This document shows, in pieces, positions 1 through 8,732 of a stretch of DNA of 64,000 bases (positions are counted from its first letter, which is position 1; each line of letters starts with the position of its first letter). The stretch is from Geomonas agri (GTDB lineage: Bacteria; Desulfobacterota; Desulfuromonadia; Geobacterales; Geobacteraceae), in contig NZ_JAINZO010000001.1 of the NCBI RefSeq assembly GCF_020179605.1, positions 1,400,799-1,464,798 of the forward strand, read 5' to 3'. A model generated the notes under the pieces. It searched no databases, was not told where the DNA came from, and saw nothing but the letters and a program-made list of their open reading frames with translations. The translations under genes were made by a program, and so were the position numbers.

Positions 1-92
1 CCCGCCCCCCCCCGTGGGTGCGGCGGCCGGGGCGCGGGCCCCCCCCCCACCCCCCCCCCCCCCCCCCCCCCCCCGGGTGTGGGGGGGGGGGG
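1..92. repeat. Low-complexity C/G homopolymer tracts
   Basis: The first 92 bases are almost only C runs followed by G runs, including one uninterrupted C run of more than 20 bases. No gene-like composition is present. Runs of this kind at the very start of a sequence are often assembly or polishing artefacts at a contig edge, but a real G/C-rich spacer cannot be excluded. Confidence 0.8.
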
Positions 93-132
93 TGAGGGCG
101 TCGCCGTCTGCGCCAACGGTACCGACACCATT

Positions 133-175
133 CCCTCACCCGCCCTGCAGGCACCCTCTCCCGGAGGGCGAGGGT
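133..175. repeat. REP-like intergenic palindromic repeat, copy 1
   Basis: A GC-rich element with CCCTCACCCG at one end and the palindromic core CCCTCTCCCGGAGGGCGAGGG. The same element recurs inverted at 12893-12937, and its core recurs at 34154-34176, always between genes. It lies 78 bases upstream of the TatD start. It is probably a dispersed REP-type element. Confidence 0.6.
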
Positions 176-252
176 AGTGGGTGTTGCATCGTTGTGCCAT
201 TCAACACATTGCCATCACTGCACGTTACGTAATTGTATTCAAGGAGTACTTC

Positions 253-1629
253 ATGGAACTGATCGACAGCCATTCGCACATATACGGTAGTGAGTACGTC
301 GAGGATTTCGAGGAGATGATGGATCGGGCCAGGGAGGCGGGGGTCGGTACCATCATGGCCGTCGGCGCCGACATGGAGTCGAGCCGCGAGGCGGTGGCGC
401 TTGCCGCCAGCCGACCCAACATCTACTGCTCAGTGGGGATCCACCCGCACGACGCGGCAGGCGTCACCGAGGCGGATTACCAGGCCGTGCGCGAACTGGC
501 GCTCAACAACCCGAAGGTGGTTGCCATCGGCGAGGTTGGCCTCGACTTCTTCCGCGACCGCTCGCCCCGAGCCGACCAGGAGGAAGTGTTCCGGCGCTTC
601 ATCAGGATGGCGCGCGAGCTTTCTTTGCCGCTCATCATCCACGACCGCGACGCCCACGACCGCATCGTAGCCATCCTCAAGGAGGAAAAGGCGCACGAAG
701 TAGGAGGCGTACTGCACTGCTTCTCGGGCGACCTCGCCATGGCGCAGGAGTGCATCGACATGAACTTCATGATTTCCATCCCCGGGACGGTCACCTATCC
801 CTCCAACGAGGCATTGCGCGACGTGGTCCGCGGTGTGAAGATCGAGAAGCTCATGGTGGAAACCGACGCGCCCTACCTCACCCCGGTGCCGCACCGCGGC
901 AAGAGGAACGAGCCGGCCTTCGTCAGGTTCGCCGCAGAACGGATTGCGGAAGTGAAGGGGCTCACCCCGGAAGACGTCGGGCGCATAACCTCGTTCAACA
1001 CCCGCCGCCTGTTCGGTATTGACCAACCGGCCCAAGAGGACACCATCGCCTACAAGATCCGCAACTCGCTCTACCTCAACATCACCAACCGCTGCTCCAA
1101 CCGGTGCACCTTCTGCCCGAAGTTCGAGGAATTGTCGGTCAAGGGTCACGAACTGAAGCTTTCGCACGAGCCCAATTTTGTCGAGGTGATCGCCGCTGTT
1201 GATGCGGCTGCGGATTACGACGAGGTGGTCTTCTGCGGGTTTGGTGAACCGTTGATCCGGCTGGATCTGGTCAAGGAAGTGGCCGCCGAGCTGAAGCGGC
1301 GCGGGTTGCAGGTGAGAATAAACACGGACGGCCAGGCGAACATGGTGCACGGTAGGAACATTCTTCCGGAGTTGAGCGGGCTGGTAGATGCCCTCTCGGT
1401 GAGCCTCAATGCGGCCAACGCCGCCGATTACGATCGGCTCTGCAATACCCCGTTCGGGGCGGCCGGCTTCCAGGGGATCTGCGATTTTCTCAGGGAAGCC
1501 CCCCAGTACGTACCGCAGGTGACGGCAAGCGCGGTGACGGTGCCCGGGCTGAACGTGGACGAGGTCAGGGCTCTGGCAGAGTCGCTCGGGGTGGCCTTCC
1601 GCGAGCGGGAATATTCGGAGGTCGGCTAG
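253..1629 (+). CDS. TatD-family hydrolase fused to a radical SAM domain
   Basis: A protein of 458 residues with two modules. Residues 1-255 are a TatD-type metal-dependent nuclease/hydrolase: the N-terminal HSH metal ligands (H7, H9), GEVGLDFF with the metal-ligand Glu, HDRDAHDR, HCFSGD and ETDAPYL are all visible. Residues 270-458 carry a radical SAM cluster motif CxxxCxxC at C281, C285 and C288, followed by the glycine-rich GFGEPL. The ATG at 253 was chosen because AAGGAG lies at the right distance; longer upstream reading has no such site. Its stop overlaps the stop of the convergent kinase. TatD-associated radical SAM proteins are known in anaerobes but their substrate is not. The radical SAM half is short, so it may be a minimal core. 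Confidence 0.88.
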   Translation: MELIDSHSHIYGSEYVEDFEEMMDRAREAGVGTIMAVGADMESSREAVALAASRPNIYCSVGIHPHDAAGVTEADYQAVRELALNNPKVVAIGEVGLDFFRDRSPRADQEEVFRRFIRMARELSLPLIIHDRDAHDRIVAILKEEKAHEVGGVLHCFSGDLAMAQECIDMNFMISIPGTVTYPSNEALRDVVRGVKIEKLMVETDAPYLTPVPHRGKRNEPAFVRFAAERIAEVKGLTPEDVGRITSFNTRRLFGIDQPAQEDTIAYKIRNSLYLNITNRCSNRCTFCPKFEELSVKGHELKLSHEPNFVEVIAAVDAAADYDEVVFCGFGEPLIRLDLVKEVAAELKRRGLQVRINTDGQANMVHGRNILPELSGLVDALSVSLNAANAADYDRLCNTPFGAAGFQGICDFLREAPQYVPQVTASAVTVPGLNVDEVRALAESLGVAFREREYSEVG

Positions 1630-3710
1630 GGAGTGTCGGCAGGCGGGAGGGTGAAGTAGAAGGTTGCCCCCTCGCCAGGCCTCCCCTCGCCCCACACCTT
1701 GCCCCCCATGCGCTCAAGCATGCGACGCACCATGGACAGACCCAGCCCGTGGCCATGGAAACGACTGCCGTCGTGCAGCTTCTGGAATGGCATGAAGAGC
1801 TTGCCTGCCTGCGCCATATCGAACCCTTCGCCGTTGTCCTGTACGTAGCAGACCCCGTCCTCCCGTCCAAAGACGATCCTGGTGCACTCTTTCAGTGCGC
1901 AGTACTTCCACGCGTTACCCAGCAGGTTTTCCATCACCCCTGACAACAGCTTCTCGTCGCCGGTAACCCGAACGCCGTCCTGGATCTCCAGCGCCACCTC
2001 ACGGACCGGGTCGGTGATGCGAAGGTCAGCCATAATGCGTCGAGCCATGCGGCTCAGGTCAACGATTTCGAGGCTAAGCTGCGACGACTTCACTTCGGAG
2101 AAATCAAGCATCCGGTCCAGGGTTTCTTCCATCCTCTCGCCACCGCTGATGATGTTGGCAAGGTACTCCCGGGCGGGCGCGTCCAGCTTGTCGCCGTAGC
2201 CTTCCTGCAGCAGTTCGCCATAGCCGTAGATCACCCGCAGCGGGGTGCGCAGGTCGTGCGAAACCGAGTCGTGGAGGAACTCGAGCTCGGCGTAGGCCTG
2301 GCTCAACTCGGCAGTACGTTCTGCAACACGCCGTTCCAGCTGCTCAGAAGCCTTCCTGAGCTGTTCCGACAACCGCCTCTCGTTGGCTAGTCGCATCGCA
2401 TTGCGGACGCTGATCCCGATCACCGGGGCGATGCCCTGGATCAGATTGAGGTCGCTTTGCAAAAGCCCGCCATCCCGGGTAGCATCGTCGACGGCGAGCA
2501 CCCCCAGGGCCTCCCCTTCGCAGAGGATGGGGGCGCAGATAAAGGACCGGACGCCCAGGGCGCTGACCAGGGCAAAATTTTCCGGCACCGCCTGCCCGCG
2601 GATTTCCTCGATATCGCCGACAAGCACTGGTTGCTGGGTGTGGAAACAGGTCACCAACACCCCGCGCGGAGCAGGTGCGGCAAGCGGGAATTCGATGCGA
2701 CGTATCTTCTCTTCATCCTCCGGGCTAAACCCGAAGCAGCCGCGCAATACCAGGATGTTGCGCTGCGGGTCGAGCAGGTAGACGATGCCGCGGCCGTAGC
2801 CGAGACGCTTGTGCAGCACCTGGTTGACACTGGACAGGATCTCGGACAACTCGGTCCTGGTAGAGATAATCTGGCCGATCTCGTTGATGGCCAGGGCGCG
2901 GTCGAAGTTTTCCTGGACCTGCGAGAGAAGACGCTCGCTGGAACTGCGCATGTTGGTCAAAGACGAAAGCAGGGCCTTGCGCTCGAAATGGCGGCTGAGC
3001 AGTGTGAAAACAAGGTAGCAGATCAGCCCGAGAAACAGCGGCAGGTGCAAGAGGCTGTGATTACTGAGCAGTTCCGCCAGGAGCACGCCTATCAGTACCA
3101 GCGAGCAAACGCGCTGGGCCAGGAGAAGCCGGTAGGCCGCAGAGGGGCGCCACCTGATCCGGTAGCGGCACACCTTGCTCCCCTTGAAAATGCACTCGGT
3201 GTGCTCGATATCGGGAAAATCGTGGTCGAAAAGCAGGAAGGCGGCTTCGAAAAAACCGATCCGATTCTCGCACTGGCGCGGGTTCTCCTGCACCCCTTCG
3301 TGAAAGGTCACGGTGAGCTCGACCTCGTTCGGGCCGGTCTTGCGGGCGCTGCAGCGGGAAGAACGCGTAAAGCGCGGGGCGATCTTGTTGATGAGGTAAA
3401 AGATGTATTCCGGACCGACCATGCCAAGCAGGAACGATCGCAGCGGCCCCAGCGCATCCGGAGAAGCGGAGTAGCGCCCGGCTTCCCGCGCAATGCCGGG
3501 TTCGCCGGTAACCTGCACCAGCTTGTCGTGGAAAAGGTTCACCTGACGCTGGCTGAACCAGTGCCCGGGGTCGGAGACCTCGTGCTGCTTCATGCCGGCG
3601 TGCGCCAGCAGGGCGTGCGTATCGACGTTGGGGTACCGGTTGCGCAGGAGCTTCAGGTAGGAGTCGAAGATACGACTGTTATAAAGAGGGGTGTCCGGGG
3701 ACGTTGGCAT
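1626..3710 (-). CDS. Membrane histidine kinase with V4R-like sensor and GAF domain
   Basis: A sensor kinase of 694 residues. Residues 1-190 form a sensor domain ending in ECIFKGSKVCRYRIRW, which resembles the ECxxxGDxxC end of V4R (4-vinyl reductase) domains. One or two membrane helices follow at about 200-245, then a GAF domain (about 275-435), a coiled coil, a HisKA dimerisation helix with phospho-acceptor motif SHDLRTPLRV, and a HATPase with DNGEGFD and GHGLGLSMV. The second Met (3710) is preferred to the one at 3728 because AAGG lies six bases before it and it aligns with the paralogue at 8733. No response regulator is adjacent, so its partner is unknown. Confidence 0.85.
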   Translation of the reverse strand: MPTSPDTPLYNSRIFDSYLKLLRNRYPNVDTHALLAHAGMKQHEVSDPGHWFSQRQVNLFHDKLVQVTGEPGIAREAGRYSASPDALGPLRSFLLGMVGPEYIFYLINKIAPRFTRSSRCSARKTGPNEVELTVTFHEGVQENPRQCENRIGFFEAAFLLFDHDFPDIEHTECIFKGSKVCRYRIRWRPSAAYRLLLAQRVCSLVLIGVLLAELLSNHSLLHLPLFLGLICYLVFTLLSRHFERKALLSSLTNMRSSSERLLSQVQENFDRALAINEIGQIISTRTELSEILSSVNQVLHKRLGYGRGIVYLLDPQRNILVLRGCFGFSPEDEEKIRRIEFPLAAPAPRGVLVTCFHTQQPVLVGDIEEIRGQAVPENFALVSALGVRSFICAPILCEGEALGVLAVDDATRDGGLLQSDLNLIQGIAPVIGISVRNAMRLANERRLSEQLRKASEQLERRVAERTAELSQAYAELEFLHDSVSHDLRTPLRVIYGYGELLQEGYGDKLDAPAREYLANIISGGERMEETLDRMLDFSEVKSSQLSLEIVDLSRMARRIMADLRITDPVREVALEIQDGVRVTGDEKLLSGVMENLLGNAWKYCALKECTRIVFGREDGVCYVQDNGEGFDMAQAGKLFMPFQKLHDGSRFHGHGLGLSMVRRMLERMGGKVWGEGRPGEGATFYFTLPPADTP

Positions 3711-4247
3711 CTGCAACCTTTCACACATCAGTGGCGCAGGATATTACCGGTAACGTAAGGGAGAATCAAGTCAGATTATTTATCATTCCACGCGCTCACG
3801 GGATAGAGCAGTACCTTTTCCCTCAGAAAAAGAGCAGCTTAATCAGCCGGTGTTAGCAGCTCGGACCACACAGAAGACGGCTACTGTTTGCCCCCCGCTT
3901 GCCCCCGGTCTGCTTGCCGCACCGAAAGGCGGTAAAAAACACATTAGAATGTGATTCAAATTACTGACTTTATTGCAGCGAACTTCGATATTAGCATTGC
4001 ATCATTCTCTGACAGGTTCGAACAGACGCCCCCTGTATAGAGAACAACAACAATGTGCACAACGATTTGAATAGAAGGTAATAATAACTCGACAATAACA
4101 CGAAGCGCCAAGAGGTGGATTGCCACCTTGGCGTCAGCCAATGACCTGTTTTTTGGCGTAAAACGTGCTATAGATCCATTTCGGCAAGCATGTCCTCCCG
4201 CCACGGCGAGAGGGTGTACCTGAATCACTGCAGCTGGAGCTTGACCT
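3711..4247. other. Intergenic region between divergent signalling genes
   Basis: About 540 bases between the divergently transcribed histidine kinase and the GGDEF gene. It is more AT-rich than its surroundings. No convincing ORF, tRNA, riboswitch or sigma-54 site was seen. It must hold the promoters of both genes, but none could be assigned with confidence. Confidence 0.6.
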
Positions 4248-6389
4248 GTGGAACAGAACCTCGCGAACATGCCTTTTGGGGATTTGCTGATGGAGTTGAA
4301 GCGCCTCCCCATGCTGGCGCGCTACAGCCTAACGCTCTATCGCAGGCGTAATGGCACCGTTGCGCCCAGCGGGCGTTTCGAGTCCTGTGCTACCGTCGTC
4401 GAGGCTCCCCTGTGCCGGGAGGCGTCGCGTCAGTTCTTCGAGGAGAACATGGAAGTGTTCTTCGATGAGGGCACCCCCTCGGTCTGCCGCTACGGAGGCG
4501 GTTTTTTCGGTTTCCTCATCCCCTTCTGCCTCTCCGGCGAAGATTTCTGCCTGGTCGGTGACGGTGTCCGTGAAGAATCGATAGATCTGTGGCAGTTGGC
4601 GTCGCTGGCTCATAACGGTGGGGATGCCTTTTCGCTGCTTCCTTACGTGGAATCGCTGTGCACCGCGAGCTACGAGGAGGTCGAAGAGGTCGCCGAACAG
4701 GTCAGGCGCAGGATCGAGGCGTACCGCCTCCCCGCGCCCCCCCGCCATGACGCCGTTGTGCGCGCACAGGAACCGGTCGGCGACGAGGCACTGCACGCCG
4801 TGTCTCAGGTCATGGAAAGGCTGGACAAGATCGGTACCGTAGCCGGTTGCATCGCCATCTGCTGCGAAACCCTTGTCACCGCTTTCGAGGTTGAGCGCGT
4901 GGCGATCGCCCTCCCGGACAGCGAAGGGAAATCGTTCCCCGTGACCGGCGTCTGGGGGCTCCCCGAAGAATTGGGTACGCTGAGCACCGAAGCACTGCAA
5001 CTGTTCGTCACACCGGACAAGGCCAAAAAGGCCGTGCCCTGGGAGGGGAGGTTGCGCCAGGCGCTCCCCGAAGTCGCGGCCACCGTCTGTACTACATTCC
5101 CGCTCAAGGCCCAGGGTGAGCGGCTGGGTTTCCTGGCCATTTTCGACACCGAGATCCCTCCAAACGCAACCCTGCTCATCTCCATGCTGGCCGGTTCCAT
5201 GGCCGCAAAGCTCGCGTCGCTCGGCCGTGACGCCGCCCGCAGCAAGGAGAGCGCTCTTTCCGAACGCCTCATGTCGCTTACCGATACGCTGCTTCAGATT
5301 GACAGCAAGGACCTGCTCTACGAATCCATCCTAAAGATCGCCTCGGAGCTCATCGATGCAACCCAGGGATCAATCATGCTCATCGACAAGGACGGCGTCG
5401 GCATGCAGATCGTGTTCACCCTGGGCATGACGCTCAACATCGCCCGCTGTCTGCAACTCAAGGTCGGTAAAGGTATCGCCGGCATGGTCGCCAAGACCGG
5501 CCAGCCGCTGCTGGTGAACGACGTCGAAAAGGACAGCCGGGTCGCCATGGCCAACCGGCAGCGTTTCAAGTCCAAGTCGCTGATCTGTATCCCGCTCAAG
5601 CTCAAGGACAAGGTGATCGGAGTGCTGAACCTCTCCGACAAGAAGGACCTGTGCCCGTTCACCCACTCCGACCTGCAGCTTTTGACCTCCTTCGCCAACC
5701 TCGCTTCGCTCATGATAGAACGCACCGAGGTGCTGGAAGAGTCGGTGCGCTTCGAGCAGCTCTCCGTCACCGATCCTCTCACCGGCCTTTATAACCGTCG
5801 ATTCCTCAAGAGCCGCCTCGAAGAGGAACTGAACAGGAGCGCGCGCCAGGGACTGAACCTTTCCATCATCTTTATCGACCTCGATTTCTTCAAGAGCTAC
5901 AACGACCTCTGTGGTCACCTGGCCGGGGACGAGGCGCTCAAGCTCACCGCAGATATCATCAAGGATTCGCTGCGAGACATGGATATCGTGGCCCGTTACG
6001 GCGGCGAGGAGTTCTGCGCGGTACTGCCGGGGACCTCCAAGTCCGAAGCGATGACCGTGGCCGAGCGGATTCGCTGCGAGATCGAGAGCAAGCGATTTCC
6101 CGGCGAGACCGACATTCCCCTGCGCCGCCTCACCGCAAGCCTCGGCATATCCTCCTTCCCCGAAGACGGCAGGACCTTCAACGACCTGGTGCACGCCTCA
6201 GACGTCGCGCTCTACGAGGCCAAGGCACGGGGGCGCAACCGTATCGTGGCGGCCCGCACCTCGGCTCCGCAGTCGGGCAGCAAGTTGGAAGCCCCGATCG
6301 AGCACCACGGCGGCTCGACGCACAGCAACCTCGCAAAAACCCTCGATTTCAATGCCTATCTCGAGGCATCGCTGCAGTCCAAGAACTGA
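4248..6389 (+). CDS. GAF-GGDEF diguanylate cyclase
   Basis: A protein of 713 residues likely to make cyclic di-GMP from GTP. The C-terminal GGDEF domain (about 505-665) has an intact active site GGEEF at 585-589 and an RDMD inhibitory I-site five residues before it, so product inhibition is expected. A GAF domain lies at about 350-495 and a second GAF-like segment at 205-320. The first 110 residues contain spaced Cys and could be a PocR-like sensor, but this is uncertain. No membrane helix is visible, so it is probably cytoplasmic. The GTG start is supported by GGAG eight bases upstream. It stands before a PilZ gene and an HD-GYP gene, forming a local c-di-GMP set. Confidence 0.88.
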   Translation: MEQNLANMPFGDLLMELKRLPMLARYSLTLYRRRNGTVAPSGRFESCATVVEAPLCREASRQFFEENMEVFFDEGTPSVCRYGGGFFGFLIPFCLSGEDFCLVGDGVREESIDLWQLASLAHNGGDAFSLLPYVESLCTASYEEVEEVAEQVRRRIEAYRLPAPPRHDAVVRAQEPVGDEALHAVSQVMERLDKIGTVAGCIAICCETLVTAFEVERVAIALPDSEGKSFPVTGVWGLPEELGTLSTEALQLFVTPDKAKKAVPWEGRLRQALPEVAATVCTTFPLKAQGERLGFLAIFDTEIPPNATLLISMLAGSMAAKLASLGRDAARSKESALSERLMSLTDTLLQIDSKDLLYESILKIASELIDATQGSIMLIDKDGVGMQIVFTLGMTLNIARCLQLKVGKGIAGMVAKTGQPLLVNDVEKDSRVAMANRQRFKSKSLICIPLKLKDKVIGVLNLSDKKDLCPFTHSDLQLLTSFANLASLMIERTEVLEESVRFEQLSVTDPLTGLYNRRFLKSRLEEELNRSARQGLNLSIIFIDLDFFKSYNDLCGHLAGDEALKLTADIIKDSLRDMDIVARYGGEEFCAVLPGTSKSEAMTVAERIRCEIESKRFPGETDIPLRRLTASLGISSFPEDGRTFNDLVHASDVALYEAKARGRNRIVAARTSAPQSGSKLEAPIEHHGGSTHSNLAKTLDFNAYLEASLQSKN

Positions 6390-6635
6390 CCCTCGCCCAT
6401 CGCCGTCCAGCTTTGCCGTCCCCCCTTCCCTGCGCCGGCTGCCGTCCGCTTCCCCCGTTAATTTTTTCCAGCACACACAACGTTTTATGGTGAAAAACTC
6501 TCTGAATCGTGCTAATACTCACTACGCGTAGCAGATGCATGCTTTTCGCCCTGAGGGAAGGCAGAAACAGAGTAGTAATTTGGCAGTATTGCCTTTGCCT
6601 TCTACAGTCGCTACACGAGCGGCAATGAGGTACTG

Positions 6636-8729
6636 ATGAAAGACGCCAGCAAGATTTTGCAATTTGCCCGGCCTGATATAGTAATAGAGTTCTCTCCCGG
6701 CTCCGAAAAAGAGGTGGGGCTCAGCAAGCTGATCAACAAACTGAACTTCATCAACTTCCAAGAAGAATCAATCCTCGTCAACTTCAAGCATTCGAAATAT
6801 CCCCGCACGGTAACACTTGAAGCAACTCCCCTGCCCTGCTTGAACAACAAGCTTGAATGCCGGTGGGTCTCAATCGACTCCGTCGAGGTCACGACCAACG
6901 GCTGTGTTTTCGACAACATCCTCGTGGTCAGCGGCCACAGGATGATCACCGCTTCCCCCGAGCTGATCAGCATGAGCGACGAGGGGGCCACCTTTCTCCT
7001 TCCCGAGAAGTGCACCGAAGTAAACTACCGCAAGTCCCGCCGTTACCCCTGCTCTGGCATCTCCGCGGAGCTCTTCCAAAATGGCGCGCGCTTTGAAGGG
7101 ACGCTCGTCGATTTCAGCGCTGTTTCTTTCCGGGTTCACGTTCCGGGAGACGGCCGCCGCAACTTCAACTGGATCAACTGCGAGGTGCCGTTGCAGGTTG
7201 TTTTCAGTAACGGCAGCACCACCCTGTACTCGGCCGAGTGCCGCATCTCGACGCAAACGCCCGGGCAAAGTAGCAGGATCTACGTGTTGGAGCCGGTGCA
7301 ATCGAGCATGCAGCGCTTCAAGGCGAAAGCGATTCGCAGCGACCGGCACGAACTCCTTCCCCTTCCCAACGCGGTCTTCACCCACCCGTTCAGCCAGAAA
7401 AGCGTGGACCTCAAAGTGTTGGACCTGTCAGGTTCGGGCTTCTCAGTCAGTGAAGATGCAGAGCTGAGCGTACTGCTGCCCGGGATGATTATCCCGGAAC
7501 TGGAACTCCGCATAGGCAACGGCTTTGCCACCAAATGCAGTGCCCAGGTCATATACCGCGACAGTGTGCAGAAAAACGAGAGAGCAGCTACCGTTCGCAG
7601 CGGGCTGTGCTTTCTGGACATGGACATACGCGACCACGTGAATCTGCTGTCGTTGCTTTACCTGGCCAAGGACAAGCACTCCTACGTGAGCACCCAGGTC
7701 GACCTGGAGGACCTGTGGCAGTTCTTCTTTGAAAGCGGCTTCATCTACCCGGAGAAATACCACTTTTTCCAGACCAACAAAGCGCTCTTGAAGGAGACCT
7801 ACAAGAGGCTTTACACGGAGAACCCCAGCATCGCCAGGCATTACATCTACCAGGAGCACGGAACCATCCTCGGACACCTGGCAATGCTGCGTTTTTACCA
7901 GAGTAGCTGGCTTGTGCACCATCACGCCGCCAACAAGTCCGAGTCGCTGAGCGCCGGGCTGGTCGTTTTGAACCAGCTTGCAAACTCCATCAACGACTCC
8001 TACAACCTGAAGTCAGCGTACATGGACTACATCATCTGCTACTACCGGCCAGACAACAAGTTTCCCAACCGCGTATTTGGCGGCGCAGCGAAGGCCATCG
8101 GCACAAAGAAAGGTTGCTCCATCGATACCTTCGCCTATTTCCATTACCACCGCACCTTCTCGGACGATTGGAATTTCTCCGGCCCCTGGAGCCTTACCCA
8201 GACCACCCGGGAGGACCTTTATGAGTTGGAGGGCTTCTACGAGCAGGAATCCGGGGGCGTGATGCTCCATGCGCTGGACCTTGAGCCCGCCATGGCGAAT
8301 CAGGACCAGCTTGGCCAAGAGTACGAGCGCGCCGGACTGTCGCGCGAGCGCCACCAGTACACGCTTAAGAAAAACGGTGACACCAAGGCCATTATCCTTG
8401 TGAACATATCGGACATCGGCCTCAACCTCTCCGACCTCACCAACTGCATCCACTTGATCGTTCTGGACCAGGCGCAGTTCCCGCGTGACATAGTCTACAT
8501 ACTGCTCTCCATCCTGACCCACAAGCACCAGCAAAACGATATTCCGGTGCTGGTGTACCCCATGAGTTACGTTGAAGCAGCCGATCTCCCCTATGAACGA
8601 AAGTACGCGCTGTGGGCCATAAGCTCCCACGATCACGCCTCAGACTTCATCAAATACATTAACGACATGCAGACGCGGCATAAGCCCAAGCGCGCGCACG
8701 CAGCGGAACACTTGGAACCTTCGGAATAA
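6636..8729 (+). CDS. Double PilZ-domain protein with acyltransferase-like C-terminus
   Basis: A protein of 697 residues. Two PilZ-type c-di-GMP receptor domains are suggested: one at about 130-225 (YRKSRRYPC, then a degenerate DFSAVSF) and one at about 230-345 (IRSDRHEL, then DLSGSGFSV, which fits DxSxxG). The region from about 350 has segments such as EHGTILGHLAML that look like a GNAT acyltransferase core, but this is pattern recognition only. The start ATG has GAGG five bases upstream. It ends three bases before the HD-GYP gene, so the two are cotranscribed. It could be the effector reading c-di-GMP set by its neighbours. Loss of Gly in the first PilZ motif may mean that only the second domain binds ligand. 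Confidence 0.7.
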   Translation: MKDASKILQFARPDIVIEFSPGSEKEVGLSKLINKLNFINFQEESILVNFKHSKYPRTVTLEATPLPCLNNKLECRWVSIDSVEVTTNGCVFDNILVVSGHRMITASPELISMSDEGATFLLPEKCTEVNYRKSRRYPCSGISAELFQNGARFEGTLVDFSAVSFRVHVPGDGRRNFNWINCEVPLQVVFSNGSTTLYSAECRISTQTPGQSSRIYVLEPVQSSMQRFKAKAIRSDRHELLPLPNAVFTHPFSQKSVDLKVLDLSGSGFSVSEDAELSVLLPGMIIPELELRIGNGFATKCSAQVIYRDSVQKNERAATVRSGLCFLDMDIRDHVNLLSLLYLAKDKHSYVSTQVDLEDLWQFFFESGFIYPEKYHFFQTNKALLKETYKRLYTENPSIARHYIYQEHGTILGHLAMLRFYQSSWLVHHHAANKSESLSAGLVVLNQLANSINDSYNLKSAYMDYIICYYRPDNKFPNRVFGGAAKAIGTKKGCSIDTFAYFHYHRTFSDDWNFSGPWSLTQTTREDLYELEGFYEQESGGVMLHALDLEPAMANQDQLGQEYERAGLSRERHQYTLKKNGDTKAIILVNISDIGLNLSDLTNCIHLIVLDQAQFPRDIVYILLSILTHKHQQNDIPVLVYPMSYVEAADLPYERKYALWAISSHDHASDFIKYINDMQTRHKPKRAHAAEHLEPSE

Positions 8730-8732
8730 AAG

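Noticed and set aside
2457-3758. A 433-codon plus-strand open frame opposite the first histidine kinase
   Set aside because: The kinase on the other strand has complete GAF, HisKA and HATPase motifs. The plus frame has none.
3711-4247. Cyclic-di-GMP riboswitch in the leader of the GGDEF gene
   Set aside because: I looked for the GEMM-type conserved segments here and before 6636 and could not recognise them. A covariance-model search would decide.
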